Shown piece after piece: positions 63,269 to 64,000 of a DNA stretch of 64,000 bases. Both the position numbers and the translations under genes were made by a program. Source of the DNA: Moraxella oblonga NBRC 102422 (lineage in GTDB: Bacteria; Pseudomonadota; Gammaproteobacteria; Pseudomonadales; Moraxellaceae); assembly GCF_001598275.1 (NCBI RefSeq), contig NZ_BCYQ01000007.1, positions 1 through 64,000 of the forward strand, read 5' to 3'. The notes under the pieces are model-generated. The model was not told where the DNA came from. It ran no database searches and saw nothing but the letters and a program-made list of their open reading frames with translations. Position 1 is the stretch's first letter, and every line of letters starts with the position of its first letter.

Positions 63269-63796
63269 TTAAGCTAATTCTTCATTGACAATCTCAAACT
63301 CTCTTCCATTATTATCAATTAAATTAATTACCAATGCATCAAAACCATTGTTTTGCAAGGTTTCAAAATTGATAATTTCTCCATTTATCAATTCAATTTC
63401 ACCATTATCATTGATAAAATCTTCTTTTTCTTCAACATAATCAATACCATAGAATATTTCAAATTTAACAGAATACAAATCATCGCTCAATTTGACTAAT
63501 GGGCGATTTTCTATTTGTTGATTGCTATATTCATCACAAAACATTGCGTTATAGCCGTATTCTGTGCCGTCAAATAAAACAATTCTTTCATTGCTGACTG
63601 GTTCAATAGCAATAACTAATTGTGGAGCAAAATCAGTTTGTACAATTACTTTATCATCATCAGATAAAAATTCGCCATAATACTCAATGATAAATTTATC
63701 TTTTCCATTACTTGCAATTAAATCAAAACAAGTAATTGTTTCGTCTTTAACTGTGCTATTTTGTGTAAAAGAAGTTAAATAGGTCGGCATAAACAT
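63269..63796 (-). CDS. AT-rich gene of unknown function between palindromic repeats
   Basis: A 175-residue acidic soluble protein without signal or membrane helix. I do not recognise it. Its make-up (long alternating polar strands, low GC, GKDKFIIEYYGEF, NGEIINFETLQNNG) recalls small immunity-type proteins found beside polymorphic toxins, but this is inference. ATG 63796 has GGAG 9 nt upstream. It lies between two copies of the 17-bp palindrome and before a partial gene of similar type. Confidence 0.7.
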   Translation of the reverse strand: MFMPTYLTSFTQNSTVKDETITCFDLIASNGKDKFIIEYYGEFLSDDDKVIVQTDFAPQLVIAIEPVSNERIVLFDGTEYGYNAMFCDEYSNQQIENRPLVKLSDDLYSVKFEIFYGIDYVEEKEDFINDNGEIELINGEIINFETLQNNGFDALVINLIDNNGREFEIVNEELA

Positions 63797-63815
63797 TTAA
63801 AAATCTCCAAATTTT

Positions 63816-63832
63816 GGTGCGTAATACGCACC
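63816..63832. repeat. 17-bp palindromic repeat, right copy
   Basis: GGTGCGTAATACGCACC, a perfect palindrome apart from its centre. It sits just upstream of the start of the 63269-63796 gene and 15 bp from the end of the partial gene beyond. Confidence 0.8.
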
Positions 63833-63846
63833 GAATTATTCAAAAT

Positions 63847-64000
63847 CTATACCTCATCAGCCCGAACAATACCTTCATATTCTGGGTGAATAATATATTC
63901 ATCATTTTCCAAATCGGTGGCAAATTTTTCAAATAAGGCTTTTAAAGAAGTGGCTTCCAATGTGCGACTTGGTTCGTCATGCCACATTTGAATGATTTGT
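63847..64000 (-). CDS. 3' end of a possible SMI1/KNR4-like immunity gene (partial)
   Basis: An open minus-strand frame enters from the window edge and ends at TAG (63847-63849). The visible end reads QMWHDEPSRTLEATS, then LKALFEKFATDLENDEYIIH and PEYEGIVRADEV. A C-terminal segment with an acidic helix followed by Y-x-x-(H/Y)-x-E-Y-x-G is typical of some SMI1/KNR4-family immunity proteins, but only about 50 residues are seen. Its true length and start are outside the window. Confidence 0.45.
   Translation of the reverse strand, partial: QIIQMWHDEPSRTLEATSLKALFEKFATDLENDEYIIHPEYEGIVRADEV

Overview
The window looks like chromosomal DNA of a Moraxella-like gammaproteobacterium (family Moraxellaceae). 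This rests on moderate GC content by eye, a complete Pil-Chp twitching chemotaxis cluster, a short AccA, a rubredoxin-rubredoxin reductase fusion, and a dksA-gluQ pair. I could not run a search, so genus is an inference. Nearly all DNA is core chromosome; there is no rRNA operon, CRISPR array, prophage or recognisable insertion sequence. One tRNA gene (Phe, anticodon GAA) is present.

Layout. 1-5 kb (mostly minus strand): biotin synthase, an orphan Roadblock/LC7 protein, an OmpW-like porin with a strong promoter and two palindromes at its transcript start, a UPF0149 protein, an acidic mini-protein and an AhpA/YtjB-like membrane protein divergent from serB. 5-8.3 kb (plus): serB, an SCP2-like protein, an acyl-CoA dehydrogenase-like flavoprotein and a small exported protein. 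8.3-16.6 kb (minus): rubredoxin fusion, metN-metI-yiaA-metQ, a two-component system with a hairpin between its genes, and an orphan periplasmic-adaptor lipoprotein. 16.9-29.6 kb (plus): pilG-pilH-pilI-pilJ-pilK-chpA-chpB-chpC, the chemosensory system that controls type IV pili, including a 2226-residue ChpA and both adaptation enzymes.

29.7-43 kb holds cytochrome b561, a YdcH-like protein, RNase E (minus) divergent from rluC, ppx, accA, rho, an Ala/Pro-repeat lipoprotein, tRNA-Phe and ispA, with mutY converging on ispA. 44.4-52.6 kb is a tightly overlapping eight-gene plus-strand operon (DUF805, RDD, SpoIIM-like, membrane protein, DUF4129, DUF4350, MoxR AAA+ ATPase, DUF58). Its gene content points to a MoxR/VWA-like envelope or chaperone module, and its first product ends in a pilin-like helix.

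52.6-55 kb is visibly AT-rich and carries a metallophosphoesterase, a UPF0114 membrane protein and a VapBC-type toxin-antitoxin pair in front of cmoB. 56-62.3 kb holds a DUF2788 protein, a SPOR-domain protein, a PII protein, murD-ftsW, a Phd-type antitoxin whose ParE/RelE-type partner has two in-frame stops near its 5' end, and dksA-gluQ. The right end has a CpdA-like phosphodiesterase and then an AT-rich accessory gene bracketed by two copies of a 17-bp palindrome, followed by the 3' end of what may be an immunity-type gene cut by the window edge.

The most useful leads are the palindrome-bracketed cassette at the right end, the broken toxin with an intact antitoxin, the DUF805-pilin fusion heading the MoxR operon, a composite hairpin repeat family (copies near 30.7 and 41.6 kb), the operator-like palindromes of the OmpW gene, and a C-A mismatch in the tRNA-Phe acceptor stem. 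I found no system that I can call wholly new from sequence alone.
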